Of a stretch of 7,279 nucleotides of DNA, positions 5,390 to 7,279 are shown piece after piece. Source of the DNA: Actinomycetota bacterium (GTDB lineage: Bacteria; Actinomycetota; Thermoleophilia; Solirubrobacterales; Solirubrobacteraceae); the NCBI GenBank assembly GCA_005883905.1, contig VAYD01000062.1, forward strand, positions 1 to 7,279. The letters are read 5' to 3'. Under the pieces are notes generated by a model that was not told where the DNA came from, made no database searches, and saw only the letters and a list, made by a program, of their open reading frames with translations. Made by a program: the position numbers and the translations under genes. Numbering within the stretch: position 1 is the first letter of the stretch; every line of letters starts with the position of its first letter.

Positions 5390-6801
5390 GCCGGCAGCTC
5401 CAGCGAGAACGTCGTGCGCCCGGGCGCGCTCTGCGCACCGAGCCGCCCGTCCATCCGCCCCGCGAGCTCGCGCGCGATCGCCAGGCCGAGCCCCGATCCG
5501 CGCGCGTCGTCGGACGTGTAGAAGGGCTCGAAGATCCGGTCGAGCTCGGTGCGCTTGATGCCCGGGCCGCTGTCTGTGACCGCGACGCGCACGCGCGTCC
5601 CGTTGGGTTCGGCGGAGACGACGACGGCGGTCCGGTCGGGCGTGTGGCGAAGCGCGTTGTCGATCAGGATCCGCATGATCTGCGCCAGCCGCTCAGGATC
5701 GCAGGTCGCATCGAGCGGGCTGTCGGGCACGGCGAGCCGCAGCTCGGCGTCCTGCTGCGCCGCGGCGGGCGCGAACTCGCCGGCGACCATCCGGCAGATC
5801 GTCGCGATGTCGGTCTGCTCGGGACGCAGCTCGAGCGAGCCGGCCTCGAGGCGCGACAGGTCCAGCAGGTCGGTGGCGAGCTTGCCGAGGCGGTCGACCT
5901 GCTCGCGGATCTCCTGGATGAACGAGCGCCGCGTCTGGTCGTCGAGGTCCTCGTCGGCGAGCAGCTCCAGGAACCCGCTGAGCGAGAAGATCGGCGTGCG
6001 CAGCTCGTGCGACGCGGTCGCGATGAAGCGCTTGCGCGCCGAGTCGAGCTCGGCGAGCTGGATCCGCATCCGCTCGAGCGTCATCGCGAGCTGGCCGAGC
6101 TCGTCGGCCGAGTCGACGGGGAAGCGCGCGTCGAAGTCGCCGCCCGCGACGCGGCCGGCCGAGACCTCCAGGCGCCTGACCCGCCGGCTGAGCGCCGTGG
6201 CGACGCCGTAGCCGGCGAGGAGCGCGCCGACAAGCGCGAGACCGCCGGCCGCGAGGATCCGCCGCCGGATCAGCGCGACGTTGTCCTCGACGTCGGACAG
6301 CGGCACCGAGAACACCGCGACCTGGCCGACCTGCTTCTTGACACGGATCGGCACCGCGGCCTCGGCGAGGCGGCCGGCGTCTCCGGACTCGTAGCCCGTG
6401 GCGATCTTGCGGGAGGTCGCCGCATCGAGCGCAACGGCGAACTGCAGGTCGCGGATCTCGACCTGGGTCGTGGAGTCGAACGTCGGCACCGCCTGCACGC
6501 CGGCCGGGGTGTGGTTGATGATCAGCAGTGTCACCCGCGCGTTGGCCGCATCGGACGCGGCGCCGACATCGCGGTTGAGGACCTTCACGTCGACCGCGTT
6601 GACGACGTCGCTGCGCACCTGCCCGACCGAGGCCTTCGCCGTCGCCGCCAGGCTGCGCAGGCGCTGGTTGCGCAGCGAGGATTCCAGCGGCGGCACCACG
6701 TACACGTAGACGACGGCGATCACGCCGAGCGTGATCGCGCCGAACAGCATGGCCAGCCGGTTGGCGATGGAGAGCACGGGCCCTCGCCCTCGTGTCTTCA
6801 T
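5386..6801 (-). CDS. membrane sensor histidine kinase (HAMP-HisKA-HATPase)
   Basis: This 471-residue kinase should autophosphorylate on sensing an external signal and pass the phosphate to the regulator encoded just upstream. Order of parts: TM1 (about 17-37), an extracellular domain of about 140 residues (38-178), TM2 (about 182-204), HAMP (about 200-252), the HisKA dimerisation domain with phospho-acceptor H265 in SHELRTP, and the ATPase domain with N-box N382 (LIDNALRHT), DSGPGI (410-415), FEPFY (424-428) and GSGLGLAIA (435-443). The outer domain has the strand pattern of a Cache/PDC-like sensor, including ARVTLLII (88-95) and AVPIRVKKQVGQVAVFSVPL (149-168), a guess from pattern only. The ATG at 6801 lies three bases after the regulator stop, without its own clear Shine-Dalgarno. 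All kinase boxes are intact. Confidence 0.94.
   Translation of the reverse strand: MKTRGRGPVLSIANRLAMLFGAITLGVIAVVYVYVVPPLESSLRNQRLRSLAATAKASVGQVRSDVVNAVDVKVLNRDVGAASDAANARVTLLIINHTPAGVQAVPTFDSTTQVEIRDLQFAVALDAATSRKIATGYESGDAGRLAEAAVPIRVKKQVGQVAVFSVPLSDVEDNVALIRRRILAAGGLALVGALLAGYGVATALSRRVRRLEVSAGRVAGGDFDARFPVDSADELGQLAMTLERMRIQLAELDSARKRFIATASHELRTPIFSLSGFLELLADEDLDDQTRRSFIQEIREQVDRLGKLATDLLDLSRLEAGSLELRPEQTDIATICRMVAGEFAPAAAQQDAELRLAVPDSPLDATCDPERLAQIMRILIDNALRHTPDRTAVVVSAEPNGTRVRVAVTDSGPGIKRTELDRIFEPFYTSDDARGSGLGLAIARELAGRMDGRLGAQSAPGRTTFSLELPA
5398..5401 (-). promoter_or_regulatory. ribosome binding site of the HtrA-type protease gene
   Basis: The minus strand reads GGAG here, inside the last codons of the kinase gene, eight bases before the GTG at 5389. 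It supports the GTG start that overlaps the kinase stop. Confidence 0.55.
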
Positions 6802-6804
6802 GGT

Positions 6805-7279
6805 TCAGGCGGCGTCGCGGAACCGGTAGCCGACGCCCCGGACGGTAAAGATGTACTCCGGGTCCTTGGCGTCGCGCTCGAGCTTCTCGCGCAGGTGACG
6901 GATGTGCACGTCGATCGTGCGCGGATCACGGTAGGCGCTGTCCCCCCAGACGCGGGTCAGCAGCATGTCGCGGGTGAACACGCGCCCGGGCGAACGCGCG
7001 AGCGCGCTGAGGATCTCGAACTCGACGAACGTCGTGGCGATCGGCTCGCCGCGGATCGTCACCTGGCGCTTGGCGGGGTCGATGCGCAGCTCGTGCGCCT
7101 CGAGCGGCTCGTCCTCGGGGCCGCCGTCCGCGCCCGAGCTCATGCCGGCCCGGCGCAGCGCGGCCCGCACGCGGCTGCGGAACTCCCGCAGCGAGAACGG
7201 CTTGGTGATGTAGTCATCGGCGCCGAGCTCGAGGCCGAGGACCTTGTCGATCTCCTCCGTCTTGGCGGTGAGCATGATG
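6805..7279 (-). CDS. OmpR/PhoB-family response regulator, 5' end outside the window
   Basis: This is the DNA-binding partner of the adjacent kinase. About 157 C-terminal residues are visible; the family's usual length (about 225-240) implies that some 75 N-terminal residues, including the phospho-acceptor Asp, lie beyond the right edge. The visible part starts at the fourth receiver strand (I)MLTAK, continues with LGADDYITKPF, whose Lys is the conserved receiver lysine, and ends the receiver near RAALRR. A 15-20 residue acidic linker leads to a winged-helix domain with RIDPAKRQVTIRGEPI, FEILSALARSPGRVFTRDML, RTIDVHIRHLREKLE and the C-terminal wing GVGYRF. The methionine at 7275 is internal, not a start: an Ile codon precedes it, as expected for the receiver. 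The promoter of the five-gene cluster presumably lies further right. Confidence 0.93.
   Translation of the reverse strand, partial: IMLTAKTEEIDKVLGLELGADDYITKPFSLREFRSRVRAALRRAGMSSGADGGPEDEPLEAHELRIDPAKRQVTIRGEPIATTFVEFEILSALARSPGRVFTRDMLLTRVWGDSAYRDPRTIDVHIRHLREKLERDAKDPEYIFTVRGVGYRFRDAA

Noticed and set aside
4406..5521. Long plus-strand open frame antisense to the protease and kinase genes
   Set aside because: It crosses the junction of two well-supported genes and has only Arg/Val/Asp-rich shadow composition.
1..7279. Mobile elements, CRISPR arrays, tRNA or rRNA genes
   Set aside because: No transposase, phage or recombinase motifs, no regularly spaced repeats, and no tRNA or rRNA signatures were seen; the window is accounted for by ordinary chromosomal genes.

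Overview
This is high-GC DNA with almost gap-free packing of genes. The rpsF-ssb pair, the OmpR/PhoB-type two-component genes, and the TreT glycosyltransferase beside a trehalose-6-phosphate-synthase-like protein all point to a high-GC actinobacterium. My best guess is the Thermoleophilia/Solirubrobacterales, but that is inferred from composition and protein style, not from a phylogeny.

Left region (about 1-1130): two minus-strand housekeeping genes, rpsF (ribosomal protein S6) followed by ssb (single-stranded DNA-binding protein). This is the start of the classic rpsF-ssb-rpsR-rplI cluster, and the rest should lie just beyond the left edge. The 139-base rpsF-ssb gap holds two hairpins that are not intrinsic terminators. 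The short rpsF leader has a possible -10 element and a small hairpin.

Middle (1131-1526): one small plus-strand gene for a predicted membrane-anchored, Pro/Ala/Arg-rich protein of unknown function. It runs divergently from rpsF and convergently into the next gene. The two stop codons share one CTAG tetranucleotide.

Right region (1523-7279): five tightly coupled minus-strand genes, in transcription order: response regulator (5' end cut off by the right edge), sensor histidine kinase, lipoprotein HtrA-type serine protease, TreT-type trehalose synthase, and a GT20 trehalose-6-phosphate-synthase-like enzyme. The junctions are a 3-nt gap, a 4-nt GTGA overlap, a 10-nt gap and a 1-nt TGATG overlap, so a single transcript is likely. 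The first three genes resemble the mycobacterial mprA-mprB-pepD envelope-stress module. The attached sugar genes suggest that an envelope or desiccation/osmotic signal drives both protein quality control outside the membrane and synthesis of a compatible solute inside. No mobile elements, CRISPR arrays, tRNA or rRNA genes were seen. No gene-free stretch exceeds 139 bases.
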